A stretch of DNA of 64,000 bases, taken from Cranoglanis bouderius. Its lineage: Eukaryota > Chordata > Actinopteri > Siluriformes > Cranoglanididae. Below the pieces are notes generated by a model that ran no database searches, was not told where the DNA came from, and saw only the letters and a list, made by a program, of their open reading frames with translations. Positions 1 to 14,499 of this stretch are shown here, in pieces; within the stretch, counting starts at the first letter, position 1; every line of letters starts with the position of its first letter. The DNA lies in assembly GCA_023630585.1 (NCBI GenBank), contig CM042565.1, positions 342,501-406,500 of the forward strand, written 5' to 3'. The translations under genes were made by a program, and so were the position numbers.

Positions 1-459
1 TCTGTCCCTGCTAATTCATGTGTTTTAGAGCTGCTGCTGTCATTAGGAAGTCAGTGCTGCTTTACACACACTGTACATCACACCTTTTCCTCTCTGTAAC
101 ATCACACACACTTTATTATTCATGAACACTCTGACATTATAAACAGAGACTCACACACACTCCTGTAGTCGTGTTTCCCCTGAGAGCTCTGATACGTGAC
201 TTCATCTCTCCACGCTACACTAAAACAGGCAGGTCACCTGTAGAGCTTTCAGCACACACTTCTCCTCCGGTGGTGTATCAGACGACTCAGGAGAGCTTCG
301 AGACAGAAGAATGATCCTCTCACAGCTTCCAGAATCAGCTACAGAAGACTTTACTGCTTCTCGCTTTAATGTGATTACTGTAGTAACTCTCAAATTACAC
401 CCCGGGATCAGTAACGTCCGTCTGTCCGTCTACAGTCCCACAGACCTGCAGTCAGTGCC
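1..459. other. Unassigned sequence left of the minisatellite
   Basis: I see no supported exon, RNA gene or transposon end here. The position is downstream of PAIP1 exon 3 on the minus strand, so it is probably PAIP1 intron, but the next PAIP1 exon is not recognisable in this stretch. Confidence 0.4.
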
Positions 460-2235
460 AGTTCTGTCATCGTCACTCTTTCATCTTCACTCACCATCAC
501 TCTTTCACCATCACTCTTTCACCATCACTCTCCATCACTCTTTCACCATCACTCTTTCATCATCACTCACCATCACTCTTTCATCTTCACTCATCATCAC
601 TCTTTCACCATCACTCTTTCACCATCACTCTTTCATCGTCACTCTTTCATCATCACTCATCATCACTCTTTCATCATCACTCTTTCACCATCACTCTTTC
701 ATCTTCACTCATCATCACTCTTTCATCGTCACTCCTCATCACTCTTTCATCATCACTCTTTCATCGTCACTCATCATCACTCTTTCACCATCACTCTTTC
801 ACCATCACTCATCATCACTCTTTCACCATCACTCTTTCATCTTCACTCATCATCACTCTTTCATCGGCACTCATCATCACACTTTCATCACCACCCATCA
901 TCACTCTTTCATCGTCACTCACCATCACTCTTTCATCGTCACTCATCATCACTCTTTCATCATCACTCTTTCATCGTCACTCATCATCACTCTTTCATCA
1001 TCACTCATCATCACTCTTTCATCTTCACTCACCATCACTTTCATCATCACTCACCATCACTCTTTCATCATCACTCACCATCACTCTTTCATCTTCACTC
1101 ATCATCACTCTTTCACCATCACTCTTTCACCATCACTCTTTCATCGTCACTCTTTCATCATCACTCATCATCACTCTTTCATCATCACTCTTTCACCATC
1201 ACTCTTTCATCTTCACTCATCATCACTCTTTCATCGTCACTCATCATCACTCTTTCATCATCACTCTTTCATCGTCACTCATCATCACTCTTTCACCATC
1301 ACTCTTTCACCATCACTCATCATCACTCTTTCACCATCACTCTTTCATCTTCACTCATCATCACTCTTTCATCGTCACTCATCATCACTCTTTCATCGTC
1401 ACTCATCATCACTCTTTCATCGTCACTCACCATCACTCTTTCATCGTCACTCATCATCACTCTTTCATCATCACTCTTTCATCGTCACTCATCATCACTC
1501 TTTCATCATCACTCATCATCACTCTTTCATCATCACTCATCATCACTCTTTCATCTTCACTCACCATCACTCTTTCATCGTCACTCATCATCACTCTTTC
1601 ATCATCACTCTTTCATCATCACTCTTTCACCATCACTCTTTCACCATCACTCTTTCACCATCACTCATCGTCACTCTTTCATCGTCACTCTTTCATCGTC
1701 ACTCTTTCATCGTCACTCTTTCATCGTCACTCTTTCATCGTCACTCATCATCACTCTTTCATCGTCACTCTTTCATCGTCACTCTTTCATCGTCACTCTT
1801 TCATCTTCACTCTTTCATCTTCACTCTTTCATCTTCACTCTTTCATCTTCACTCTTTCATCTTCACTCTTTCCTCATCATCACTCTTTCATCATCACTTT
1901 CATCATCACTTTCATCATCACTCATCATCACTCTTTCATCATCACTCACCATCACTCTTTCATCGTCACTTATCACTCTTTCACCATCACTCTTTCATCA
2001 TCACTCATCATCACTCTTTCATCTTCACTCACCATCACTCTTTCATCGTCAGTCATCATCACTCTTTCATCATCACTCTTTCACCATCACTCTTTCACCA
2101 TCACTCTTTCATCGTCACTCTTTCATCGTCACTCTTTCCTCATCATCACTCTTTCCTCATCATCACTCTTTCCTCATCATCACTCTTTCGTCACTCATTC
2201 ATAGTCACTCTTTCATCATCACTCGTCACTCTTTC
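460..2235. repeat. 1.8-kb minisatellite, 14-bp and 24-bp variants
   Basis: The array is built from the 14-mer tttcatcatcactc with cat/cac/cgt/ctt variants, mixed with a 24-bp version that carries ten extra bases (atcatcactc). It keeps an open plus-strand frame of over 600 codons that encodes only His/Ser/Leu/Phe/Thr/Ile repeats, so the frame is an artefact. It probably sits in a PAIP1 intron. Confidence 0.95.
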
Positions 2236-2464
2236 CTGAACAGTGTTTTTAGAAACTGGACAGATTTCCGTACAGAAAGCAGACACACACTTTCCTAAAG
2301 CCTCGACTGATTTCTTCCATCATGTGAGTCCTATTTACAGGAATGAGATGTTCAGAGACCATATACGGTTAAATGTGGGCGTGTCTGTATTTAAATCATC
2401 ACCTTAAACAGTGGCTATGAACGTTATTTATGTGCAGTGTTAACGCACTGCATACGAGCTTCCC

Positions 2465-2466
<2 letters not shown>

Positions 2467-2506
<40 letters not shown>
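2467..2506. repeat. (GT)n microsatellite
   Basis: About 20 uninterrupted GT units just downstream of PAIP1 exon 3. Confidence 0.95.
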
Positions 2507-2511
<5 letters not shown>

Positions 2512-2569
2512 ATGAATCCCACTTCTACATTTCATTCCGAACTGATAAATGATGAAGTTTTGGTGAGAC

Positions 2570-4462
<1,893 letters not shown>

Positions 4463-4700
4463 TACTTTTACACGTTTACTAAAGCAGTACGAAGATTAGA
4501 TCACCATCCGATTACTGTTAAACTCACACACAGCCGGAAACGCGCGCTGTTAACGCATATTCTCCTAGTTTCATGACATTAGCTAGCTTAGCTTATTTTT
4601 AGCCCTGTCAGAACTACAACAACTTCCGCTGTCTGTTTTCTTCTTCTTCCGCTTGAGTGTGTGGTGTTTTCCAACCAGTGCAGGAACACTGTGCTGTCCG
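4463..4700 (-). promoter_or_regulatory. Probable PAIP1 promoter and 5' UTR region
   Basis: CpG dinucleotides are frequent from about 4340 through 4640, in contrast with the AT-rich flanks, and the region sits directly upstream of the PAIP1 start codon. No TATA box is clear. A CpG-island type promoter is expected for this housekeeping gene; the limits are approximate. Confidence 0.5.
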
Positions 4701-5576
4701 GATATTCATCTAACTGCAGTCTTTTATTTCTCTTATACAGCAACAACTGGGAAGAATCATAAGACAAACTGTGTATTTATTAATAATCCATGATTTCTGC
4801 AGTTTTTAACACAAACTGTGGAAGAATTTAGCTTCTGTATGGAGTTATTTGCTCTCATGTGGTTTCACTCAACAATAATCTCTGACAGTAATCTCTGTCC
4901 AAACAACAGTAATCTCTGTCTCCCGGTAATCCATAAACACATCAACATTCCATAAAGCAGCCGTCACTGTTGTGTTTTTTAAATTAAAAAAAATATATAT
5001 ATATATATAATGCTTAAATAATAAAACGTACCCGGGCCGGTCACTTTAGATATTTTCTTTTCTGTCTTGGGTTCATCCTGGGCCACGTTACTGCTGAAGA
5101 ACACAAACAGAAAACAGTTTTATAATTATTAACTAATCAAAAAAGGTTTTACTGATAATAATATGAATAATAATGATGCAGCAACACATCTCCAGGTGAC
5201 TGTAGATCACCTCTCTGAGGAATCCCTCTGTAAACGTTTCCTGGGCATGTACCGGGTTCTCGGCCTCGGAACAGGAGCCGTCATGGCAGATGTTGAAGGT
5301 GACAGGAGTGAAGCTGAAGGAGCAAATTTCACAGTCATTTTATTTATAGTACATATCAGCTTCACTCCAAAACGAAATCATGAACATTTTGTAATAAAGT
5401 GTGTTCCCAGTGCCAAAACTAATGAACAGGCATCTCTGAATGTTTCAGATCAAATCAAATAACTAGAAACTGTTAAATAACACATGACTGAAATAGAAAG
5501 CTAAAATAATAATGTAACACCTCATAGAGGCACTGGTTACAAACAAGGTCCGGGTCAAACAAACAACAAAAATAAT

Positions 5577-5630
5577 GGTCTGCACTTATATTGCGGTTCA
5601 CAAAGCGCTTTACACTGTGTCCCATTCACC
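5577..5630 (+). repeat. Dispersed teleost repeat that heads the TTCA array
   Basis: The core (tggtctgcacttatat, then gttcacaaag, gctttacactgtgtc) recurs at 35175-35245 and in its duplicate near 50530. The array that follows begins from this element's own cattcaccc tail. Confidence 0.7.
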
Positions 5631-6425
5631 CATTCACTCACTCACTCATTCACTCACTCACACATTCACTCACTCACATATTCACTCACTCACACATTCA
5701 CCCATTCAGACGTTCACCCATTCACTTGTTCATTCACTCATTCACCCTTTCATTCATTCACACATTCACACACTCACACATTTACCCATTTATTCATTCA
5801 CTCACTCACATATTCACCCATTCACTCATTTATGCACTCATTCACCCTTTCATTCATTCACACATTCACACACTCACACATTTACCCATTTATTTATTCA
5901 CTCACTCACATATTCACCCATTCACTCATTTATTCATTCACCCACACATTCACTCATTCACACATTCATTCATCCATTCACACATTCACTCACTCACACA
6001 TTCACACATTCATTCATTCGTTCACCCATTCACTCATTTATTCATTCATTCACCCATTCATCCACCCATTTATTCATTCATTCGCCCATTCATTCACCCA
6101 TTCACTCATTTATTCATTCATTCACCCATTCATCCACCCATTTATTCATTCATTCGTCAATTCATTCACCCATTCACTCATTTATTCATTCATTCACCCA
6201 TTCATTCACTTATTCACCCTTTCAACCATCCACCCATTCACTCACCCACACATTCACCCATTCATTCATTCACCCATTTATCCATTCGCACGTTCACACA
6301 TTCAATCATTCACCCATTCATTCATTCACCCATTCACTCATTTATTCATTCATTCACCCATTCACTCGTTCACTCATTCATCCTTTCAACCATTCACCCT
6401 TTCATCCATCCACTCATTCACACAC
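5625..6425. repeat. TTCA-rich tandem array
   Basis: About 800 bp of 4-bp-based units (attcacccattcactcat and variants such as cattcattcaccc and cattcacacattcac). It reads open in all three plus frames as Thr/His/Ser/Phe/Ile repeats with no gene character. Confidence 0.95.
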
Positions 6426-6429
6426 CAGT

Positions 6430-7380
6430 GACAGAAGAAGAAAGAAATGTTTAAAAGGTGAAAGAGAAGAGCCGTCTCTTCCGTCTCTTCGGGTTAGGAT
6501 TTGTGTAGTAATGTGTACACACACAATGTCGTAAAGCTCTTTTACTACAAGATGAACTTTAAGGATAATGTTTCTGCTCTAAACTTCCTCCATTTTACTT
6601 TCTTTAAAAATACATTCCAAATGAATGAGGAGGTTTTGTTGCCTAAGCCCTTAACTTATTACACAATATTATCTACACTTTGTATTCTGGAACGTCTCCA
6701 ATCTTTTTGTTATATTGTACTGAACATATTAAAGCTCTCCAATTTTCATAAACACAATCCTGAGCTATAAACATCTTTTAGTCTGAATATCCAGGATAAT
6801 CAATATAAAAGAAATCTCTACTCCAGTAGTGAGTTAATAAAAAATATTAATTAGCTTCCCAGCTGGTTAATGTAAAGGTCACAGAGGTTTAGTTCCAGTT
6901 ACTAAAGAGAATTAGCTGTGATGGTGTTGTTCCCAACAGAGTTGTGTTTAATGAGTTACAGAACCACAGGCTCCTCACTGACTGCTGCAGTAAATTAGTC
7001 ACAAAACACTAACAGAACCCAGGATTTACACATTCAGACACGTAATAATAATAATAATCACACAACCACACTGCTAAAAACTGCAGTTTAAAGGGTTTTT
7101 TTTTATTTTTAATTCTATAAAATGCAGTATATACAAAGATACTTCTGGAAAATTTTGTTTTCTTCATTATAATACAGTCAACAGTCCACTTTTCATATCA
7201 AAATATATTACTGTATTACAAAACCTCAACATCATTTAAATCTCTTTATGCATTTAAGGTCATGTTTAGAGTCACCAACACAGTCTGAAGAATAAGCTGA
7301 CCAGGCACTCACTGAAATTTAATTCATCATTTTATCCATAAAAAAATCACAGCTTGAGGTAGGTATTTATATTTATTTAC
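6430..7380. other. AT-rich intergenic DNA
   Basis: I see no exon with splice sites and no transposon end here. There are short ORFs only. Confidence 0.5.
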
Positions 7381-7384
7381 ATTT

Positions 7385-7825
7385 ATTTACATTTATTTGC
7401 ATTACATTTACATCTCAGCCATTTGGCAGAAGCATCCAAATACAAGGTATAAATACAAGGTAACGAAATACAGTTTAGCATCCAATCAGAAGTGCAAGAG
7501 CAGCAAGTGCAATATATACAGTATGTGCAGTTATGTACAGAGAAGGGCAATGTAACAGGTGGGAATAAATGAGCTCCACAATGAGCTCCTTAGTTTTGCT
7601 GGTGTTCAGGAGCAGGTTATTGTCAGCGCACCATGCGGCCAGGTGCTGAACCTCGGCCCTGTAGAATCCAGAGCGACTTACATTTATCTCATGTATAAAA
7701 CTGAGCAGTTGAGGATTAAGGGCCTTGCTCAAGGGTGCAGCAGTGACAGGTCGGAGCTGGGGTTTGAACTCCTGACCTTCCAATCATTAATCTTATCCAC
7801 TGAGGTACCACTACCCGCAAGTGAT
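7385..7825 (-). mobile_element. tRNA-derived SINE, minus orientation, interrupted
   Basis: The left end has the tail block catttggcagaagcatcca. The right part has cagagcgacttacattt, gggccttgctcaagg and a B-box-like gtttgaactcctgacc near the tRNA end. The two halves are separated by about 200 bp of LINE sequence at 7470-7665. Confidence 0.7.
7470..7665 (-). mobile_element. LINE reverse transcriptase fragment inside the SINE
   Basis: On the minus strand, 7660-7560 encodes a stretch (HLAAWCADNNLLLNTSKTKE) matching the part of the RT domain just after the catalytic Asp motif in L2/Rex-type LINEs. The same region of the LINE at 41980 reads LAEWCRDNNLC. It is far too short to function. Confidence 0.7.
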
Positions 7826-7919
7826 TAAGAACATGACATCATGTGGTTCCATCAAACTGTCAGACGGTGGCGCTAGACTTAACACCGCTCCTCACTCGAG
7901 CCGATATCACGCAAGAAAC

Positions 7920-8090
7920 CGGCGCTTAAGCTCAAGTTCAAGATCAGCCTCTGTTTTAGACAAACTTCACCCCCATGTGACTTCTGAATAGTGCTTAAGT
8001 GTGTTTAGAACAAAAAAAAAAGTGTGTAATTTCAGTATTAAATCCTCACTGAGTGCTGAACTCTGAATACGGCCCCATAGCGCACATTTA
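7920..8090. repeat. Dispersed repeat shared with 22395-22590
   Basis: Blocks recur in the same order at both places: cctctgttttaga, ttctgaatag, gcttaagtgtgt, gtgtgtaatttcag, attaaatcct, aactctgaat. The family is unknown to me. Confidence 0.65.
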
Positions 8091-8099
8091 CTTACAAAG

Positions 8100-9310
8100 G
8101 CAGTGTACAACAGTTATTTAAACAATCTTTGAAGAGTGAAATACGACATCACATAGAATGCAGAAATAAAAGCAACCAGACAAACAGACAACAACATCTA
8201 CACCCCCCCCGCCCTACCCCTCCCCGCCCCGCCCTGCCTAGCCCTGCCCACACAAGTAAATCCATCACATCCCCAAACACTTCTTAATAAAAGATCAGAT
8301 CCGGACTGATAAAGATAATGCTAATGTGAACTGATAGTGTATCAGTTATTATGTATAAAATGTATTACAGGGAGCTTTAATACTAATAATTAAAGGTTAA
8401 AGTGAATTCTATAAAGCACTGAGTGTCAGGGGAATGGAACAGCACTAAACTCACATCCTCACTTAGTACCAGTCAGTAAAATAAATCAGTAGTTTTACAC
8501 TGTGTCTGATCTACACTCTGATCTAGAGTCGTCCCGATCCCATAAACCTATATGGTACTGTACCAGCTGAACTGCCACATACATGTGCCACATATTTCAT
8601 CTATTGTTCCATAGAGAAGTGAAATCATGCAAATGGAAATTGTCCCCAGAGAACTAAGAATGAACAACATTAGGAATAAATAACAAAAAGCATAACGTTA
8701 GCTCACTTGGTAGCCAACAGGAAATCTTTAAAGATTAAGGTAAAGGATTTAGGTTAAATGCAGAGTCACTAACGTTTGTGAATCCTGTAAAATCAGTGAG
8801 GTGTCGTTTTAGTGAAAACAGAATTAACTGCAGCACATACAACATTATTCACAGCTCCAGGGTACTGATGATACTACGGTTTAAAACACTACAGTGACAT
8901 CGGCAGCGTGTTGAATTTACTGTGTGACCCTTTTCTCATCATCATTATTATTATTCTTCACTCTGGTCCTTTCCTAAAGCTTATAATTAATTATGAAGAA
9001 AAACATCACGTTTCCCCGTGTGCTGATTCAGACGTGACTGAACACGTCATCATTAAACACCTCTGAACGTGTCTGAAGTCTATTTGCTCACCGTGATTTC
9101 AGACGCATTAACACCCAGACCCTAACCACAACACTCTGTTACCTCACTGTGACTCTACATCCGTCACGTGTATCTGACCTACAGCGCCACCACCCTGGCA
9201 CTTACAGTGTTTGTAGCATTAGCATCCTATGCCATTTTTAGCACTTACATTTACTCACATATTGACCCCCACCACACACACAACCCCCTAACCCCACTCA
9301 CTGTTGCTTT
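8100..9310. other. 3' flank of receptor A
   Basis: No gene is seen. The region lies downstream of the receptor A stop codon on the minus strand, so it includes that gene's 3' UTR. A C-rich stretch at 8203-8250 is the only strong compositional feature. Confidence 0.45.
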
Positions 9311-9315
9311 CAGTG

Positions 9316-10897
9316 CTAAACATGTGCATTTATTGGAAGCTGCTCATGTCTGTTGTTTTCATCTTTCTCACGGAGCTGCTGAATTTCTCTCCTCAGACGC
9401 ACATACATCACCAACAGGACCAGAAACGCAGCTACAACCAGCAGCAGCAGCACCATCAGTACAATCCCCCACGCTGGTACACCTCCACACGCTGGTACAC
9501 CTTCCTCCTGCCTGAAGTCTGGACATGGTTCTGCAAAACACACAGAGAAATCAGCCCGTGAGTCCCGTTACACCATCACACATTATTTACAGCACGTGGA
9601 GATGAACCACGGCTCTGATACCAACTTTAACATGCAGCTGTACCATTCTCAGATATTATCTGTTCACTTATACAACCAAGTGCAGCCTACAGACTTCTGT
9701 TCATTTCAAATGAAACGTGCGCATCATTAATTATTCCAGGATTGACCATCGTGTGGCAGGAACAGATTTCTAGCCCTCAGTGCAGTGTGGAAACTGTTCA
9801 GAGCTTTTTAATAAATATAAAAATATCTAAATATACAGAAGAAACAGAGGACACATAATATCATATATAAAGACGTACCAGAGAACACATTGCGGCGTCC
9901 TCGAGAGCGAGTCCGGGACACGGGTTCATCTACACACAGAACAAAAACATCACAACATGATGACTCTGCGAGACCTCCACACTCTGAGTCAGGATAGAAA
10001 GGATGTTTATGTGGTGAATGTCTGATCCATATTAAAGTGTCAGGAGGTAAAAACACACTCCAAAGAGAATCAGACTTTATTTCTATTTTACACTTCACCA
10101 GTTCTAATTTAGACATGAAGGCTTCCTGTGCTAAGTGAATTAAAGCTGTGTGCTGGTTTTGACGTCCATACAGAAATGTAGGTGACACCAGAGGAGGCGT
10201 GAGACACCAATACAGATCTACAGAGCTCTTATTGATTCATTCCATCACTGATAGAGAACTGGTGTGGGTCTTGCAGAGTGATGTTGTGATGTAGCCTGAC
10301 TGACTTCCTGCTTTATTAACTAGATGTGCTCTCTGAATATAGAATATATCAAAGTTCTACTTTTTGAATTAAATTACGAAAAAATGAACTTTTCCACGAT
10401 ATTCTAATTTTTTGAGATGCACCTGTACAGCATACGCAGATTTACACTCTCTTACCTCTTATTTTGGCTGTTATGACGACTAAAGTCTCATCGTTCACGA
10501 TATCCCGTACTGTGTAGTTCCCACTGTCAGAGACATGTCCATGTTTAATCTGAAGAATGTTGAGGCGAGACGCTCTCTCTTTATAATCTGGACTGCACTG
10601 TATCTTCTGATTCTCCACGGTGCAGATCTGCTGGTTTGATGGTTGCACAGCATCACTCGCTGTAAAACTCACTTCCACCAGGTCAGTGAGGGGTAATAAC
10701 ACGTCTATGGGCTCACCTGCTTCAAACGAGTGTGAAAACTCTTGAGCTGAGGAGACGAAATAAAATTAGAAACTGTTTTACAGGAGCTGTGTGTGGTATT
10801 AAAGTTAAAGCCCAAATTATGCATAACATTTGATAACACAAAACCTAACGTGAGGAAACAAAATGCTAGTGATGTATGTAACAGCTGGATATCCTCT

Positions 10898-10958
<61 letters not shown>

Positions 10959-13900
10959 ATACTGAGACCTGCTATAAACACAGTTCCTAGGACCACATTA
11001 ATTGAACCATAGTTCTTCCCTTCTAACCAGCAGAGGCAGGGTCTAACACCTGGCTCATGTCCTTCAGCAGAGACCTTCTGATGGTGCTCCACTGAGGAGC
11101 AGGGAGTCTTGATGTCTGTGTGCAGCTCCAGAAAGCTCTTACAAACAGAGCACCTGCATCTGGAAAAGTCGTCACAGCCACTATTAAACTGGCAGTGGTT
11201 CGAATAGGGCTAGACACTGTGAATTAACCCGTTACAGCGACAGCTATGTGGAAGGTCTTTAGCAGCCATCAGCTACACACTGAGGCCCCACGTTACGAGG
11301 CTTGGCTTTAGCATGTCAGGCTCAGACAGAATCAGCCTGAAGTGCTCACCCACTGTTTACCCCTGCATCACATCACTGGTAGTTTCACCAGATAAACCGC
11401 TACACTCAGAGCTTCCCCACTGCTGAGTGAAGGCTACTGATGACCTGCTGATGAGGGATTATGAAATTACCACCCTGACATGCATGGGTCATTCTTTGGT
11501 GCAGTCTGACAGCAGGGCAGACAGTCTGGGAGATGAGAAAGCTCTCCACCATTCTGATTAACACGTGGCTCTGAGAGGGTCTGGGACAGTCCATGCTGCT
11601 GTTAGCATTCACACAGTCTGCCCGCTGGCTTGATCAAAGACTTCAGACTTTCTCACACCTAAAGTCCTAACACATACAGTCCCCTCTGAAAGTATTGGAA
11701 CAGCAAGGTCAGTTCTGTTTTGTTTTTTTTAAAACACTGAAGACATTTGGGTTTGAGATCAAAAGATGGATATGAGACGATGGATCAGAATTTCAGCTTT
11801 TATTTACATCTAGATGAGTTACACAACTTAGACCATGGGACCTTTCATTTAAACCCACCCATTCTTTCAAGTGATCCAAAATATTGGAACACGTGACTGA
11901 CAGGTGTTTCTTGGTACCCAGGTGTGCCCTGAGAGTTTAAACAATTAATAGCTCTGAATATCTACACTTGGTTTGAGCCCTGGGTTTGACTGTGAAGCCT
12001 GCATTTGTTGGTATAAAAAGGATAAACCAACATGAAGACCAGAGAGCTGGCTATGGGAGAAAAACCAGACATTTTGAAGCTGGGAAAAGAGGGAAAATCA
12101 ATCAGAGGAATTGCACAAACATTGGGCATAGCCAATATAACACTTTGGAATGTCCTGAAAAAGAAAGAAACCACTGGTGTACTGAGCAACAGACGCCGAA
12201 TGAGTCGGCCAAGGAAACAACAACAGCTGATGGCAGAAACATTGTGAGAGCTGTGAAGAAAAACCCAAAACAACAGTCAGTGACATCACCAACAACCTCC
12301 ACAGGGCAGGGGTGAAGGTATCACAATCCACCGTTGGAAGAAGATTTCAAGAGCAGAAATATAGAGGCCGTACCACAAGATACAAACCACTCATCAGCAG
12401 TAAGAATCAGAAAGCCAGATTGGAATTCACAAAGAAATACAGAGATGATCCACAAAAGTTCTGGAACCAAGAGGAACCTCTACCAAAGTGATGGAAAGGT
12501 CAAAGTGTGGAGAAGAAAAGGATCTGCTCATGATCCAAAACATACAAGCTCATTTGTGAAACATGGTGGAGGTAGTGTCATGGCTTGGGCTTGGATGGCT
12601 TTGGCTTGCTTCTGGAACAGCCTCACTAATCTTTATTGATGATGGAACTCATGATGGTAGCAGCAGAATGAATTCAGAAGTTTACAGAAACATTCTGTCT
12701 CCAAATTTACAGAGAAATGCATCTAAATGAATCAGGAGGAACTTCATCATGCAGCAAGACAACGATCCAAAACACACTGTCAACTCAACAAAGGACTTCA
12801 TCAGGAGGGAAAGTGGAAGGTTTTAGACTGGCCAAGTCAGTCACCAGACCTTAACCCAACTGAGCAGCATTTAACCTCCTGAAGAGGAGACTGAAGGGAG
12901 AACCCCCCCCGAAACAAACAACAACTGAAAGAAGCAGCAGTAAAAACCTGGAGAAGCTTCACAGAAGAAGAAACCAACAGTTTGGTGTCAGTGAGTCTCA
13001 GACTTGATGCAGTTATTGTAAGCGAGGGATATGCAACCACATATTAAGTGTTATTTACTTGAAGATTACCTGTTCCAATACTAAAAATTGGGTGGTCTGT
13101 CACCAAAGGTGCCATGTTCACAGTTGTGTAACACATCTAGATGTGAAGATCACGGAATGAAAGCTGAAATTCTGATCTGTCGTCTCATATCCATCTTTTG
13201 ACCTCAAACCCAAATGTCTTCAGTCTACAGCGAAAACAAAAAAACTGTTCCAATACTTTTGGAGGGAACTGTGTCCTGATGGTCCACCCAGTGCATTAGG
13301 CTCTGTGTCCTTTATAAAAATAAAAATAAAAACACCAATAGCATGTACATGTCTGTATGAGACTGTGAGAATTACCATCAGTGTATTAATAACATGAAGC
13401 TACACTCACTGTCCACTTTATTAGGAACACCTGTACACATGCAGCAGAAGACCACATTGGGTTCCACTCCTGTCAGCCAAGAACAGGTATCTGAGGCCAT
13501 CATGGGCACAGACTCACCAGACTCACCCAAACTAGACATTTGAAGACTGAATATTAATATAAATAAATAAGTTAATTAATTAATTAATTAAAAAAATCAC
13601 CTGTCCTTTCTCCAGTCTTCAACTGTCCAGTTTGGGAGAGTCTGTGCCCATTTATTTTGTTTTTTTGTTCATCAGTGCTGTTCAGTTCACATTAATGGGA
13701 TTTAAACTCCCATTGTGAAGGACGATCACAAACACATTAGTCCTAAATAATGTTTATTAAGTCATTTAGTATTTATGTAGTAATGTTCTGATGTCATTTT
13801 GCAAATAGTTCTGTTCTGTGCTCATTTCCCAGTCATACTAATGTTTTATACAGCTCAAATCAGTAAACCAAATCCTCACACCTTCATTAAATGTACACAA

Positions 13901-14287
13901 ATAGAAATATGGAACACAATAACACTGCTGTAGTATAAATGACAGTAGAGCAATAATAAATGTTCAGTATAAACACTCACGGGACAATGTAAAGACGACT
14001 TCACAGACTGTCTCAGAGCCACACTTGGCCATGTAGAGTCCTCGAAGGCTGTAATCAGCTTTCAGCATCGTCAGGGAGGAATTTCCCTTCAGGTACTGTT
14101 CACGAGGCAGATTAAACCCGTCTTTAGCCCAGCAAGAGACTCTACTACACCTGACCAGAACATCATCCTGGTTCTGAAACCTGGTCCAGGTCAGTTCACT
14201 AGAGCACTGCGCAGTACAGGGGAGAGACGCCGGCTCATGCAGTTTACCGAACACTGTTTGCTTGCCTAAGGATGCCACCAGACAGGG

Positions 14288-14352
<65 letters not shown>

Positions 14353-14355
14353 AGA

Positions 14356-14403
<48 letters not shown>

Positions 14404-14499
14404 TTCTACATTCCCATCACAGCACATTCTGCTTCAGTGCACACATATAATACAAATGTCCTCACCTAGTACTAATATCACTGCTGCATACAGATGCAT
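9316..14499 (-). CDS. Receptor A: two-Ig-domain type I membrane protein, 299 aa
   Basis: Five coding exons join in phase 1 throughout: 14499-14466 (signal peptide, MHLYAAVILVL), 14289-13981 (Ig domain 1), 10746-10456 (Ig domain 2), 9929-9879 (17-residue basic linker, RTRSRGRR) and 9530-9316 (membrane segment and tail, stop at 9316). They total 900 nt. Domain 1 (about residues 17-114) has six Cys, including LPCTAQC, RCSRVSC and AKCGSETVC. Domain 2 (115-211) has VSDSGNYTVRD where an F-strand Tyr-x-Cys would normally be, and a C-x8-C pair instead. The membrane helix is about 249-271. The 28-residue tail is charged, with no Tyr and so no ITIM or ITAM. Paralogues are receptors B and C nearby. Intron 2 holds a Tc1-like element, and the 5' UTR intron holds an RTE fragment. 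A cell-surface immune recognition role is inferred from the architecture only. Confidence 0.82.
10901..10958. repeat. (GT)n microsatellite in receptor A intron 2
   Basis: About 29 uninterrupted GT units. Confidence 0.95.
11677..13271 (+). mobile_element. Tc1-like transposon with broken transposase
   Basis: This 1595-bp element has imperfect terminal inverted repeats of about 200 bp. The left end starts cagtcccctctgaaagtatt after TA; the right end finishes aatacttttggagggaactg. The transposase starts at 12032 (MKTRELAMGEKPDILKLGKE) with an HTH region (KSIRGIAQTLGIANITLWNV). Frameshifts and stops break it beyond 12247, although the HGGGSVMAWAWMA block of the DDE domain is still readable near 12560. 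It lies in receptor A intron 2, in the antisense direction. It is inactive as autonomous DNA. Confidence 0.9.
14291..14397. repeat. (GA)n tract at the 3' splice site of receptor A exon 2
   Basis: On the transcribed strand it is (CT)n ending directly in the AG acceptor at 14291-14290, and so serves as an extremely long polypyrimidine tract. Confidence 0.93.

Noticed and set aside
311..2239. Open frame of over 600 codons on the plus strand
   Set aside because: Entirely made of the 14/24-bp minisatellite; repetitive His/Ser/Phe/Leu product with no domain.
5575..6534. Three overlapping long open frames
   Set aside because: They read the TTCA tandem array in all three plus frames, as expected for a stop-free repeat.
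14262..14450. Glu/Arg-rich plus-strand ORF
   Set aside because: Translation of the (GA)n microsatellite.
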